Program-made: the position numbers and the translations under genes | Notes under the pieces: generated by a model | The model's database searches: none | Told to the model about the DNA's origin: nothing | The model's input: only the letters and a program-made list of their open reading frames with translations | Source of the DNA: an uncultured Eubacteriales bacterium | Lineage (GTDB): Bacteria; Bacillota; Clostridia; Oscillospirales; Acutalibacteraceae | Assembly: GCA_934456435.1 (NCBI GenBank) | Contig: CAKSHH010000012.1 | Location: forward strand, 13,012 to 77,011 | DNA length: 64,000 nucleotides | Reading direction: 5' to 3' | Shown: in pieces, positions 17,542-25,639 of the stretch | How positions within the stretch are numbered: position 1 is the first letter of the stretch | How the letters are laid out: the number at the start of each line of letters is the position of its first letter

Positions 17542-18197
17542 TTATTTAAGTCCAAGACCGTTTACCCAGCTTGTGACATCACTTGCGGAAGCACCGGAAG
17601 AAAATCTCTCGCCGTCCTGCCAATCGCCTGTGTCTGCCGTCTCTGCCAGAAGCTTACTGCTCTGACCGAGTCCCGACGATGCGGACGTGCAGAACGGAAT
17701 AACGGTTTTACCCGTAAATCATTGCCCTTAACAAAGTTATTTACAGACCAGGCGGCTATTGCCCACCAAATCGGATAGCCGATGAACACTGTGTCATAGT
17801 CCGCCCAATTGTCTAGAGTTGTCTTTTCGAGCGCAATATCACGCTTGCTCTCGTCGTTGTGTTCGGCGTTTACACGGCTGTCGCTGTCTGTCCAATCGAG
17901 ATCCTTGCTCGAATACTTATCCTTTGGTGCAATTTCAAAAACATTTGCCCCAACGGTTTCGGCAATCGTCTGTGCAACAGCCTTTGTGCTGCCTGTTGCA
18001 GAATAATAGACGACAAGTATCTTGCCTGAGTTCGGGTGGTTAGAGTTGGTTGAGGGAGTATTTTTATCCGCCGAGGCAGGTGTTGATGTGGTTGGCTTGT
18101 CTGCTCTGTCCGATGACGTGTTTCCGCAGGCAGCAAATGTAAATATAGGTGTGATTGCCAATAAAACTGCGATTATCTTTTTCATAGTCATAGTCAT
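17542..18197 (-). pseudogene. Flavodoxin lipoprotein, frameshifted
   Basis: The first ~160 residues read as an exported flavodoxin: a lipoprotein signal peptide with TFAACG (lipid Cys at about 24), a Ser/Thr/Asn linker, then the FMN loop YYSATGSTKAVAQTIAE and IGYPIWWAIAAW. After VNNFVKGND the frame breaks and runs on to 17562. A one-base change at the AAA run 17716-17718 (one T too few on the coding strand) restores a normal tail: GKTVIPFCTSASSGLG, then LLAETADTGDW, ending at the TAA at 17542-17544. The intact protein would take electrons outside the membrane. Real mutation and base-call error cannot be told apart here, but the neighbouring genes are decayed too. Confidence 0.8.
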
Positions 18198-18252
18198 CCT
18201 TTATTTCTGTTCGTCAATGGAGAATGTCATTGTTGCGTATTTTAGAATCACT

Positions 18253-18600
18253 TTATTTACATTCTTCATAAATTGTTACTATTTCCTCGTGGGTCAATTT
18301 TTTGTAGCTTCCGGGTACAATACCGCAGGAGTCTGCAATTTCTTTAATGTTGATATTTTCATCAATACCAAGCTCCTTAAAGGTTGTCGGCATACCGATT
18401 TCCTTAATAAAATCGGCAAGAGCCTCAACGCCTGCCTTTGCAAGCTACTCGTCTGTTTGTTCGTCCTTTGAAATACCCCAAACATTAGCCGCAAACTGTG
18501 CAAACTTCTTCTCACCTGCCTTGCAAATATGTCGGTAATAAACGGGATACGGCACAGCAAAACGGCTCGCGTGACAGCTCCAAGCCCTCGCATTTTCTCA
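18253..18600 (-). pseudogene. Iron-containing alcohol dehydrogenase, C-terminal remnant
   Basis: The minus strand encodes a recognisable C-terminal end of a butanol-dehydrogenase-like Fe-ADH: GLGAVTRA in one frame, then FAQFAANVWGISKDEQ and FIKEIGMPTTFKELG in another, ending at a TAA at 18253-18255. There is an in-frame TAG inside it (at about 18448) and at least one frameshift near 18570. The first two thirds, with the metal-binding Asp/His residues, are missing. The fragment abuts a truncated LysR gene, which marks a deletion joint at about 18600. Confidence 0.7.
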
Positions 18601-19086
18601 GGTGCAACATCGCATCGTCGAATATTCCGCCAACAACATCAATATTTTTACCGAGATTGCCGAGAATTTCCTTTGCGTTTTCAGATGTATTTCAAAGGGT
18701 ATAATTTCAAATTTTATATCGGGACATTTGTCCTGAATCTTTGGCCATAATCGCATAAGAAGCTGAGCGGGAGTTATCGGCGAAGAACCGATACGGATGA
18801 TATTCTCCCCTTCGCTCATTGCGTTTTTTGCCCTGACAACGCTGTCCTTGCAATATCTGATAATGTATTTTGCATCCTGATAAAGCAATTTTCCTGCCTT
18901 TGTCAGTATCAGCCCACGGTGTGTACGCTCAAATAAAACAAGGTCAAGCGAGCTTTCGAGCAAATTGATTTGCTTAATAACGGCAGTCGGTGTAATATAC
19001 AATTCCTCCGCCGCCTTGTTAAAGCTCCCCGCATCTGCAACCTTTATAAATGTTTCTATCTGCGGATTTATACATCGTCCCACCAC
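18598..19086 (-). pseudogene. LysR-family regulator, truncated
   Basis: Residues about 5-65 are a clear LysR winged helix (TFIKVADAGSFNKAAEELYI, then TPTAVIKQINLLE), followed by the start of the effector domain (IRIGSSPITPAQLL). The family is about 290-310 aa; only about 160 codons remain. Near 18690 the frame shifts: the other frame reads KEILGNLGKNIDVVGGIFDD, the expected continuation. The gene then stops where the alcohol dehydrogenase remnant begins. Start is probably a GTG near 19086. It likely once controlled the flavodoxin/dehydrogenase genes beside it. Confidence 0.75.
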
Positions 19087-19266
19087 CCTTTTTATAATTA
19101 TATCCGTTTGAGCACTGTATGTCAGATTTGTTTAATATCAAATTAGAAACAGTGCAATGATAAATAGCTGTCCCGACAACTCCCCTGCTTCGCACTTTTT
19201 CCTATATAAAAATGTTACAATTCCAAATATTCGTTGATTTTTTGTAAATATAAGGTATGCGGAAAT

Positions 19267-19293
19267 CCCTCCGAGACATAAAATCTCGGAGGG
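19267..19293 (-). terminator. Hairpin between the LysR remnant and a small gene
   Basis: Perfect 10-bp stem, CCCTCCGAGA (19267-19276) with TCTCGGAGGG (19284-19293). It lies downstream of the small minus-strand gene at 19364-19516; the following tail is only moderately T-rich. The rest of 19087-19363 holds nothing else recognisable apart from a 22-codon frame overlapping the small gene's end. Confidence 0.45.
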
Positions 19294-19363
19294 AAACTTA
19301 ATAGATTATCTAAGTAACCAGCCGTAATCTTGCCGACAGTCAATAATATAGTCGACATATACT

Positions 19364-19516
19364 CTATCCACCATCTTCTATTACAGTATCGAGATAGCGG
19401 TCTAATTCATCAACCGATATTCCCCTTTTTTCTGCAAGGCGTTCCTCTTCAACAGCTATAAGCTTTTCGCAAAGTTCACGCATCTTTTTCTCATCAAAAT
19501 AAGTTGTTGTAAGCAT
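19364..19516 (-). CDS. Small hypothetical protein, 50 aa
   Basis: An ATG at 19516 follows a GGAGAT site at normal spacing and opens a 50-codon frame ending in TAG at 19364. The protein begins MLTTTYFDEKKMRELCEKLI and is strongly helical and charged (EEERLAEKRGISVDELDRYL), a composition common in small antitoxins and adaptor proteins. A second ATG overlaps the last codons in another frame and gives a 22-aa peptide (MVDRVYVDYIIDCR), perhaps the stump of a coupled partner gene. No family was recognised. Coding is supported by the ribosome site and amino-acid pattern only. Confidence 0.5.
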   Translation of the reverse strand: MLTTTYFDEKKMRELCEKLIAVEEERLAEKRGISVDELDRYLDTVIEDGG

Positions 19517-19866
19517 ATAATCATCTCCATACGGTTATATTATGATATAATTATAACACATTGTCAACACCTAAAGTGAACAGTCGGATTTTAAAAATAT
19601 ACATCAATATTCATTCCTGCCGAAAATGTGGTTTTTTTCGGCGGGAATATTTTTTATGCGGTGAAAAAGCTGTTCTGTCCTCAAAATTCGGGACGAAAAA
19701 AGAGGACAAAACGGGGATTATGAGGACAAATGAGGACCGAGGGCATTTTGAAAAGTCGATTTCGAGACAGAAAAAGAGCCTCGCTCGAAGTGAGCGAAGC
19801 TCTGAAAGTGTTGATTTATAAGGCTTATTACGCAAGTAACAAGGTTCTGACGCTTGCGTCAGGTTC
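19517..19866. other. Gene-free stretch with several hairpins
   Basis: No convincing gene is seen. A terminator-like hairpin (19613-19626 with 19635-19648, then T-rich) points along the plus strand. GTCCTC (19677-19682) can pair with GAGGAC (19702-19707), and GAGGAC recurs twice more by 19737. GACGCTTGCGTC at 19849-19860 is a palindrome. The terminator of the GGGtGRT operon lies at 19768-19803 and is listed separately. Confidence 0.5.
19768..19803 (-). terminator. Terminator of the GGGtGRT operon
   Basis: On the minus strand AGAGCTTCGCTC (19792-19803) pairs with GAGCGAGGCTCT (19775-19786, one G-T pair) and is followed by CTTTTTCT. It lies 64 bp after the GGGtGRT stop codon. Confidence 0.8.
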
Positions 19867-20865
19867 TTACTTCATAGCCTCTTCAACAGCAACAGCAGTT
19901 GCAACGGTAGCACCAACCATCGGGTTGTTGCCCATACCGATGAGACCCATCATTTCAACGTGAGCGGGAACTGAAGAAGAACCTGCGAACTGAGCGTCAG
20001 AATGCATACGGCCCATTGTGTCGGTAAGACCGTAAGAGGACGGACCGGCAGCCATGTTGTCCGGGTGAAGTGTACGGCCTGTGCCGCCACCCGAAGCAAC
20101 CGAGAAGTAATTTACGCCGTTCTCAACACACCACTTCTTGTATGTGCCTGCAACGGGATGCTGGAAACGAGTCGGGTTCGTTGAGTTACCTGTGATGGAA
20201 ACACCGACGTTCTCAAGCTTCATGATAGCAACGCCCTCCGGAACGTTATCTGCGCCGTAGCACTTAACGTCAGCTCTGGGGCCGTTTGAATATGCCTTTT
20301 CGTAAACAACCTTGACCTCTTCCTTGTACGGGTCAAACTCTGTCTCAACATAAGTGAAACCGTTGATTCTGGAGATTATCATAGCCGCGTCCTTACCGAG
20401 ACCGTTAAGGATAACACGAAGCGGCTTAACTCTTACCTTGTTAGCGTTAAGAGCGATTTTGATAGCACCCTCGGCAGCTGCAAATGACTCGTGACCTGCG
20501 AGGAATGCGAAGCACTCTGTCTCCTCGGAGAGAAGTCTCTTGCCGAGGTTACCGTGACCGAGACCAACCTTACGGTTCTCGGCAACAGAACCGGGAATGC
20601 AGAAGCTCTGAAGACCGATACCGATAGCGGCAGCAGCATCAGCAGCCTTTTTGCAGCCCATCTTGATAGCGATAGCTGCGCCTACTGTGTAAGCCCAGAT
20701 AGCATTTTCAAAGCAAATGGGCTGAGTTGAACGAACGATCTGATCAACGTCGATACCCTTTGCAAGTGTGATTTCCTTACATTCGTCGATGGAGGAAATA
20801 CCGTATTCTTTAAGAACGCCGAGGATCTTAGCCTCACGTCTCTCATAACCTTCAAACTGTGCCAT
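19867..20865 (-). CDS. GGGtGRT protein
   Basis: 332 aa. It contains the string that gives the family its name, VASGGGTGRTLHPDNM (about 262-277), and other glycine-rich loops (GHGNLGKRLL, LGKDAAMIISRINGF). The family is widespread in anaerobic gut Firmicutes and is nearly always next to a NifU-like scaffold gene, as here (19 bp upstream on the same strand). Its biochemical role is not established. An AAGGAGGAAT site precedes the start. The sequence is clean, strongly codon-biased and probably highly expressed. Context suggests Fe-S cluster work or a metal-dependent enzyme. Confidence 0.85.
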   Translation of the reverse strand: MAQFEGYERREAKILGVLKEYGISSIDECKEITLAKGIDVDQIVRSTQPICFENAIWAYTVGAAIAIKMGCKKAADAAAAIGIGLQSFCIPGSVAENRKVGLGHGNLGKRLLSEETECFAFLAGHESFAAAEGAIKIALNANKVRVKPLRVILNGLGKDAAMIISRINGFTYVETEFDPYKEEVKVVYEKAYSNGPRADVKCYGADNVPEGVAIMKLENVGVSITGNSTNPTRFQHPVAGTYKKWCVENGVNYFSVASGGGTGRTLHPDNMAAGPSSYGLTDTMGRMHSDAQFAGSSSVPAHVEMMGLIGMGNNPMVGATVATAVAVEEAMK

Positions 20866-20884
20866 TGCGTTATTCCTCCTTCAA

Positions 20885-21577
20885 TTATTCTTTTCTCGGG
20901 TCGATATACTTAACAGCTTCATCGAAGCGGCCGTATGTGCCCTTGGATTTTTCATAAGCTTCGTTCGGCTCCATACCCTTCTTGATGAAGTCAGTCATCT
21001 TGCCGAGAGAAACGAACTCATAACCGATAACCTGATCGTCAGCGTCAAGAGCCATTCTTGTGCAATAGCCCTCTGTCATCTCAAGATAACGAACGCCCTT
21101 TGCCTTTGTGCCGTACATTGTGCCGACCATTGAACGAGAACCCTTACCGAGATCCTCCATACCTGCGCCGATTACAAGACCGTCCTCTGAGAAAGCGGAC
21201 TGTGTACGGCCGTAAACGATCTGAAGGAAGAGCTCACGCATAGCTGTATTGATAGCGTCACAAACAAGGTCTGTGTTGAGAGCCTCAAGAATCGTCTTTC
21301 CGGGAAGGATCTCAGCCGCCATAGCTGCGGAATGTGTCATACCTGAGCAGCCGATAGTTTCAATAAGAGCCTCTTCGATAACGCCGCCCTTAACATTAAG
21401 TGAAAGCTTGCAGGCGCCCTGCTGAGGTGCACACCAGCCCACACCGTGGGTATAGCCTGAAATATCTGTGATCTGCTTTGCAGCAATCCACTTGCCTTCT
21501 TCGGGAATCGGAGCCGGATCATGTTTCGGACCCTTAGCTACACAGCACATTCCCTGAACTTCTGCTGAATAGTTCAT
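20885..21577 (-). CDS. NifU-like Fe-S cluster assembly scaffold paired with GGGtGRT
   Basis: 230 aa, starting at the ATG at 21577, which follows AAAGGAGAT. It shares the IscU/NifU N-terminal pattern: a Gly-Cys motif ETIGCSGMTHSAAMAAEIL (about 87-105) and further conserved cysteines at about 11-12 and 57-65 (GVGWCAPQQGAC). It is longer than IscU (~130 aa). It is first in a two-gene operon with its own TTGATA/TATAAT promoter and shares that operon with the GGGtGRT protein. The likely role is to hold or hand over an Fe-S cluster to its partner; that is inferred from pairing, not shown. Confidence 0.75.
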   Translation of the reverse strand: MNYSAEVQGMCCVAKGPKHDPAPIPEEGKWIAAKQITDISGYTHGVGWCAPQQGACKLSLNVKGGVIEEALIETIGCSGMTHSAAMAAEILPGKTILEALNTDLVCDAINTAMRELFLQIVYGRTQSAFSEDGLVIGAGMEDLGKGSRSMVGTMYGTKAKGVRYLEMTEGYCTRMALDADDQVIGYEFVSLGKMTDFIKKGMEPNEAYEKSKGTYGRFDEAVKYIDPRKE

Positions 21578-21623
21578 TATAAAAATCTCCTTTCGGTTTT
21601 TCGGGTGTTTCCCAATCTTAATT

Positions 21624-21652
21624 ATTATATCAGTCTGTGAAAGATTTATCAA
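21624..21652 (-). promoter_or_regulatory. Promoter of the NifU-like/GGGtGRT operon
   Basis: On the minus strand TTGATA (21647-21652) and TATAAT (21624-21629) are 17 bp apart, with the start codon about 47 bp beyond. Confidence 0.75.
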
Positions 21653-21671
21653 GAGTTAAAGGAAAAAATTT

Positions 21672-22817
21672 TCAAAAAACGTCGAAAACGGTATTGAGCG
21701 AATCCAATACAACCTTGTCCGGACGCAAATGATTTTTGTAATATTCCTCATTCTGCCTTTCCATTGCGTGAACCGCATCGGTATCATTCATCAAACGGTC
21801 ACAGGCAGTCAAAAGCGTCTCGGTATCATTGTAGCTCAGATAATTCCGAGTTTCTTCAAGTCCGCCGACGGTTTCATAAGCAAGCGGTTCGGTAATAATC
21901 GCTCTGCCGGCGGCAATAAACTCGGCAAATTTCCATCCGATGCTTTGGTGAAGTCCCTCACTCGTAATGCATATATAGTTTTTCTTGATTTCATCAAGAT
22001 ATCTGTGTCTCTCCGTAAACGAACCGTCAACGATGAGTTCGGGGCAAAGCTTTTGGGAAAACGAATCCGCAGAAACACCGGCAATCACCCTGTCGGCATA
22101 AACCTCTCTCAGCGTTTTAACAAATTCGATTCTGTCCTTTGTGGCCTTGTCGAGCGAGGCTTTCCACTTGTCTGCCTCCTCTGCCGCCTGAGCGTCGGTA
22201 AAATAAGGATAAGTCCTCTTTATGTTCTGTGCGCTGATTCCCGACGAATCCCACAGCCGTGTTAAAAACAGAAGCCTGTAATCGTCGTAATGCCGACCGT
22301 TTGACTCAAAAATACTGTAATCATAAATGTTGTTCTTTTTTGTTTTGAGATAAACGAGATATCTTTTCAGCTCGCCGAGAGAATATCCGTCAGCGATAAA
22401 ATCATCGTAGGGATTCCCCTTGCAGGAGCAGAGATAGTTGAGTCCCAATGGCTTAATTTTGTCGGCATTTTTCATTCCGACATGACGCTTTAAGTCACAG
22501 CTCCTTTTAAAATAAAAATCAAGCCGTTCAAGCTCTTTGTCCAGAACATCAAAGCGATGTATGCTCTGATAACCGTCAGCCATATCGTAAGCAATAACTT
22601 TTCCGCCGATTTCAACCTCGACAATGCTGTTATGCTCATAGTTGCCGCTTGAACGAAATGTCCTGCACGGCTGTGCAGATTCTATTTTCAGTATGCCCTG
22701 TTTTTCGAGCATTTTATACCCGGCTACGATTTGCGAAACATGAGTGTTGCCCGGACTGACATCAAACTTTATTGAACACGAAAACTTCCTTCCGCTGTCG
22801 GATAAACTATTTGGCAT
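21672..22817 (-). CDS. Glycosyltransferase-like protein
   Basis: 381 aa from the ATG at 22817, chosen because an AGAGGTG site lies just before it. The C-terminal third resembles GT-B glycosyltransferases: ERHRYLDEIKKNYICITSEG, then SIGWKFAEFIAAGRAIITEP (about 310-335), where Glu and Gly-rich residues would bind the nucleotide sugar, and a tail with YLSYNDTETLL. The middle has a FESNGRHYDDYRLLFLTRLW stretch. No signal peptide, so cytoplasmic. It stands alone between the GGGtGRT operon and a divergent membrane protein. Donor and acceptor are unknown. Confidence 0.6.
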   Translation of the reverse strand: MPNSLSDSGRKFSCSIKFDVSPGNTHVSQIVAGYKMLEKQGILKIESAQPCRTFRSSGNYEHNSIVEVEIGGKVIAYDMADGYQSIHRFDVLDKELERLDFYFKRSCDLKRHVGMKNADKIKPLGLNYLCSCKGNPYDDFIADGYSLGELKRYLVYLKTKKNNIYDYSIFESNGRHYDDYRLLFLTRLWDSSGISAQNIKRTYPYFTDAQAAEEADKWKASLDKATKDRIEFVKTLREVYADRVIAGVSADSFSQKLCPELIVDGSFTERHRYLDEIKKNYICITSEGLHQSIGWKFAEFIAAGRAIITEPLAYETVGGLEETRNYLSYNDTETLLTACDRLMNDTDAVHAMERQNEEYYKNHLRPDKVVLDSLNTVFDVF

Positions 22818-22901
22818 AGCATACACCTCTATTCTTTCTTTAGAATTATACACTATCTTTTTGACCTTTTCAACCGATTTTTTGCTGAAAAGCCAAGTAG
22901 A

Positions 22902-22950
22902 ACACGGCTCTACTCACGGTAGAGTCGTTGTAGAGAGCCAAAAGCCGTGT
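22902..22950. other. Stem-loop in the glycosyltransferase/HlyIII divergent intergenic region
   Basis: ACACGGCT (22902-22909) pairs with AGCCGTGT (22943-22950), and an inner CTCTAC/GTAGAG hairpin sits within it. It lies between two divergent genes in a 219-bp gap. A second small hairpin (CGCAC/GTGCG, 23001-23016) comes just before the HlyIII ribosome site. Role unknown; could be leader structure. Confidence 0.4.
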
Positions 22951-23036
22951 GTAGGGTGACTTTAGGCGGCTACGGGCATAAAATAAAGGCATAAAAAAAG
23001 CGCACGGCAAAGTGCGTGACGCAAGGAGTAATTCAA

Positions 23037-23696
23037 ATGGTTCTTGAAAATGTCAATCTGCCTTACTACACGGAGAAGGAAGACAGAGCAAACTCAATTT
23101 CACATTTTATCGGAGTAATATTCGGTGCGGTTGCAACAGTCGTTCTGCTTTTAAAGTCAAGCGACGTCAGTCACATAGTCAGCTCTGTTATCTTCGGCGC
23201 GGCAATGATGATTCTTTACAGCGGCTCATCAATTTACCACAGGCTCGCACCCGGAAAAGCAAAAAAGGTTGCGAGGCTTGTTGATCACTCGGTAATTTTT
23301 GTTCTGATAACGGGCACAAGTATTCCGCTGATGATACTCGATGTTCTCCCCTATTACAAAGCTCTGGCAATCACCTGCATTTCGGTCAGCGTTGTAACGG
23401 CAATACTCGGCATCACGCTGACATTCATTGACCAGGAAAAATTTAAAAAGCTGCAAATGGTGCTTTACATGGTGCTCGGATGGATGTGCATTTTTCTTTT
23501 TTACCCGATTTATAAAAACGACCCAAACGCTCTGCTGCTTTTCGGCTTGCTTATCCTCGGCGGAGCAATTTACACCCTCGGCACAATCTTTTATTCAATC
23601 GGCAGATTCAAAAGATATTATCACTTCATCTTCCACATCTTCATCCTCGGCGGAACGATAACGCATTTTCTCGCGTTTTTGATTTGTTTGTATTGA
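23037..23696 (+). CDS. HlyIII-family (hemolysin III/PAQR-like) membrane protein
   Basis: 219 aa, seven membrane helices. Family marks: an N-terminal NSISHFIGVIFGA with the conserved Ser and His, GSSIYHRLAPGKAKKVARLVDHSVIFVLITGT (Ser, His, then Asp-His) in pieces at about 70-100, and the C-terminal YYHFIFHIFILGG with the final metal-binding histidines. This is the full Zn-binding set of the PAQR/HlyIII fold. The ATG at 23037 follows AAGGAG at good spacing. Likely a membrane lipid hydrolase or stress protein; a true haemolysin role should not be assumed. Confidence 0.85.
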   Translation: MVLENVNLPYYTEKEDRANSISHFIGVIFGAVATVVLLLKSSDVSHIVSSVIFGAAMMILYSGSSIYHRLAPGKAKKVARLVDHSVIFVLITGTSIPLMILDVLPYYKALAITCISVSVVTAILGITLTFIDQEKFKKLQMVLYMVLGWMCIFLFYPIYKNDPNALLLFGLLILGGAIYTLGTIFYSIGRFKRYYHFIFHIFILGGTITHFLAFLICLY

Positions 23697-23699
23697 GGG

Positions 23700-23957
23700 G
23701 CAAATCATTTTGAAAAAATCAAGAAAAAAGGTGGCTTCGCCGTACCGTCATTCACTACCGCACCGACACTTTACTAACCTACAGTGGGCGCCGAGGATCG
23801 ATTTCTGCTGACCTTGGGCCGATGTGGTCATCGACCCCTGCGAATTGTGCTCTAAACGTACCTTTGCGTAACATTTTTTCGTTCAGTCGGGTACGCTGAC
23901 AACTATTCTGCAATAGACAATATAAAGCCCGCAACGGATTACCGAAGCGAGCTTTTA
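23700..23957. repeat. Possible dispersed non-coding repeat
   Basis: A 258-bp stretch without a credible gene. Its base make-up and the many CGA/TCG words differ from the A-rich spacers around it. It contains a GGTGGCTTCGCCGTACCG start related in style to the palindromic repeats at 51850 and 58238. A 60-codon minus-strand frame (23779-23961) runs through most of it and reads like short predicted proteins I remember from repeat copies in gut Clostridia, but this cannot be checked here. It ends flush with the XRE gene stop. Confidence 0.35.
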
Positions 23958-24587
23958 TCATCTGTTCTTTTTCTTAAAATGTACGAACACAAAAACGATT
24001 ATACATATAATTTGCAGAATTGCACACGAGAAAAATATATATTTGAAATCCGGCAGATTGGTGAACAGGTCAACCGCCGTATAAATGCTTGCAAATGTTG
24101 ACCAAATCAAAAGCGACAGGCAAATACATTGCGAAATGTTGTGCCACCATATAAATGAAAAAACGCTGAGCGTTATGAACATTATCGGCAGGGCAAACAG
24201 GAACGCGTAGTCTGCATAAGGTGCAACCGACGGAATCTGTTTAAAAATCAGAAACAGCACCGAGGCTATGAAGTAAATCCCCACCGCACTTACAAGCGGC
24301 ACAAAAACCGATATGGAACGCTTTGACTTTTTCTCATTTACGATTCTGTCCGGAGTTTTCGGCAGATCCTCTTCTCCGAGCAGATACGACATTGTCACGC
24401 CGAGTGTTTCGGCAATTTTCATTATCGTGAAAACGTCGGGCAGGCTCTCGCCTCTCTCCCACTTGGACACGGCTTTGTCGCTGTAATTGAGCTTTTCGGC
24501 AAGACTCAGCTGAGTTATTCCGCATCGTTTTCGTGATTCGGTCACTCTCTCCCCGAAAAGTTTTCTGATCTCTTCCCCGTTAATCAT
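23958..24587 (-). CDS. XRE-family regulator with four membrane helices
   Basis: 209 aa. Residues about 8-65 are a Cro/C1 helix-turn-helix (RKRCGITQLSLAEKLNYSDK, then AVSKWERGESLPDVFTIMKI). A short linker leads to about four hydrophobic helices (VFVPLVSAVGIYFIASVLFL, YAFLFALPIMFITLSVFSFI and two more). DNA-binding domain and membrane part in one chain suggest a one-component membrane regulator. A GTGAAACAAT spacer with weak ribosome site precedes the start. Isolated gene; its target is not clear. Confidence 0.8.
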   Translation of the reverse strand: MINGEEIRKLFGERVTESRKRCGITQLSLAEKLNYSDKAVSKWERGESLPDVFTIMKIAETLGVTMSYLLGEEDLPKTPDRIVNEKKSKRSISVFVPLVSAVGIYFIASVLFLIFKQIPSVAPYADYAFLFALPIMFITLSVFSFIWWHNISQCICLSLLIWSTFASIYTAVDLFTNLPDFKYIFFSCAILQIICIIVFVFVHFKKKNR

Positions 24588-24670
24588 TGTTTCACCTTTG
24601 AAGTTTTTTATTATTTTATCACAGTAATTGATTATTTACAATATGCATATAATACAAATCGGCAGAAAAA

Positions 24671-24710
24671 AGACCGTTGACTTCTTTTGAAAATCAACGG
24701 TCTTTTCTTT
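24671..24710 (-). terminator. Terminator of the rplU-prp-rpmA operon
   Basis: AGACCGTTGA (24671-24680) and TCAACGGTCT (24694-24703) form a perfect 10-bp stem. Read on the minus strand it is followed by TTTTTTCT. It lies 19 bp beyond the rpmA stop. Confidence 0.85.
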
Positions 24711-24721
24711 GTTAATAAAGA

Positions 24722-25006
24722 TTACTGCTCAACGGGATATACGCTGACCTTCTTGCGGTCCTTACCCCAACGCTCATACTTGACTGTACCGTCGATGAGA
24801 GCGAAAAGAGTATCGTCAGAGCCTTTACCAACGTTGTTGCCCGGATGAATGTGAGTTCCGCGCTGCTTGTAAAGGATGTTGCCTGCAAGAACAAACTGAC
24901 CGTCTGCACGCTTTGCGCCGAGTCTCTTGGACTCAGAATCACGGCCGTTACGGGTCGAACCCATACCTTTCTTATGAGCGAAAAGCTGAATGTTGATCTT
25001 AAGCAT
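24722..25006 (-). CDS. rpmA: Ribosomal protein L27 with cleavable N-terminus
   Basis: 94 aa. The body (GMGSTRNGRDSESKRLGAKR) is standard L27. It has the Firmicute N-terminal extension MLKINIQLF before AHKKG. In Staphylococcus and relatives Prp cuts after this Phe, freeing the end that reaches the peptidyl-transferase centre. The protease gene lies immediately upstream and overlaps by 8 bp. AAAGTAACACTACGGAGGTG gives a strong ribosome site. Confidence 0.97.
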   Translation of the reverse strand: MLKINIQLFAHKKGMGSTRNGRDSESKRLGAKRADGQFVLAGNILYKQRGTHIHPGNNVGKGSDDTLFALIDGTVKYERWGKDRKKVSVYPVEQ

Positions 25007-25322
25007 TTTGACACCTCCGTAGTGTTACTTTAATGTTGTTTGGATAATCTGCGGCTAAAGCCTCCAAATGGAGCTTTAAGCCCTCAAGAATCTGCTGCGC
25101 ATCGGATATACGAGATTTGACCTGAACCAGCATATAGCCGTCGGAAACATCAGCATCAACCTGACATTTCACGATTTCGGTGACGGTGTTCGCCGCCATA
25201 TATGCCGCCGAGGAAACCGCCGAACAAATAATGTCCGAACCGGCGTGAGCCGAACCCGAATGGCCGCTCACCTCGAAGCCCGTAATCTCCTTGTCCGAAG
25301 TGAAGAAAATGACCTTGATCAT
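24999..25322 (-). CDS. prp: Ribosomal-processing cysteine protease Prp
   Basis: 107 aa, the usual size. The catalytic pair is seen in SGHSGSAHAGSDIICSAVS (His at about 21, Cys at about 33). It removes the N-terminal extension of L27 during ribosome assembly. The gene is only 3 bp after rplU and overlaps rpmA, the standard arrangement in Firmicutes. Confidence 0.93.
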   Translation of the reverse strand: MIKVIFFTSDKEITGFEVSGHSGSAHAGSDIICSAVSSAAYMAANTVTEIVKCQVDADVSDGYMLVQVKSRISDAQQILEGLKLHLEALAADYPNNIKVTLRRCQNA

Positions 25323-25325
25323 AGC

Positions 25326-25637
25326 TTATGCATTGATCGCAGAGATTTCTACCTTAGTGTAGGGCTGTCTGTGACCCTTCTTGCGCTTCTCGTTCTTCTT
25401 CGGCTTGTAGGTAAATACAACTACCTTCTTAGCCTTGCCATTCTTGACAGCCTTTGCCGTTACAGTTGCACCGTCAACATACGGAGCGCCTACAACAATG
25501 CCATCTTCCTTACCGACTGCGATAACCTTGTCAAAAACAACTTCGCTGTCAGCTTCAACGTCAAGCTTCTCAATGAAGAGGGTGTCTCCAGCCTCAACCT
25601 TGTACTGCTTGCCGCCGGTAACGATGATTGCGTACAT
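25326..25637 (-). CDS. rplU: Ribosomal protein L21
   Basis: 103 aa, begins MYAIIVTGGKQYKVEAGDTL and ends with the RNA-binding KPKKNEKRKKGHRQPYTKV stretch, both typical of bL21. It is the first gene of the three-gene operon, with an AAAGGAAGG site before the ATG and a structured leader upstream. Confidence 0.97.
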   Translation of the reverse strand: MYAIIVTGGKQYKVEAGDTLFIEKLDVEADSEVVFDKVIAVGKEDGIVVGAPYVDGATVTAKAVKNGKAKKVVVFTYKPKKNEKRKKGHRQPYTKVEISAINA

Positions 25638-25639
25638 TC

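Noticed and set aside
19561..19821. 86-codon plus-strand frame
   Set aside because: No good ribosome site, crosses two hairpins including the GGGtGRT terminator.
23779..23961. 60-codon minus-strand frame
   Set aside because: Probably a chance frame in a repeat-like block; no ribosome site and overlaps the XRE gene end.
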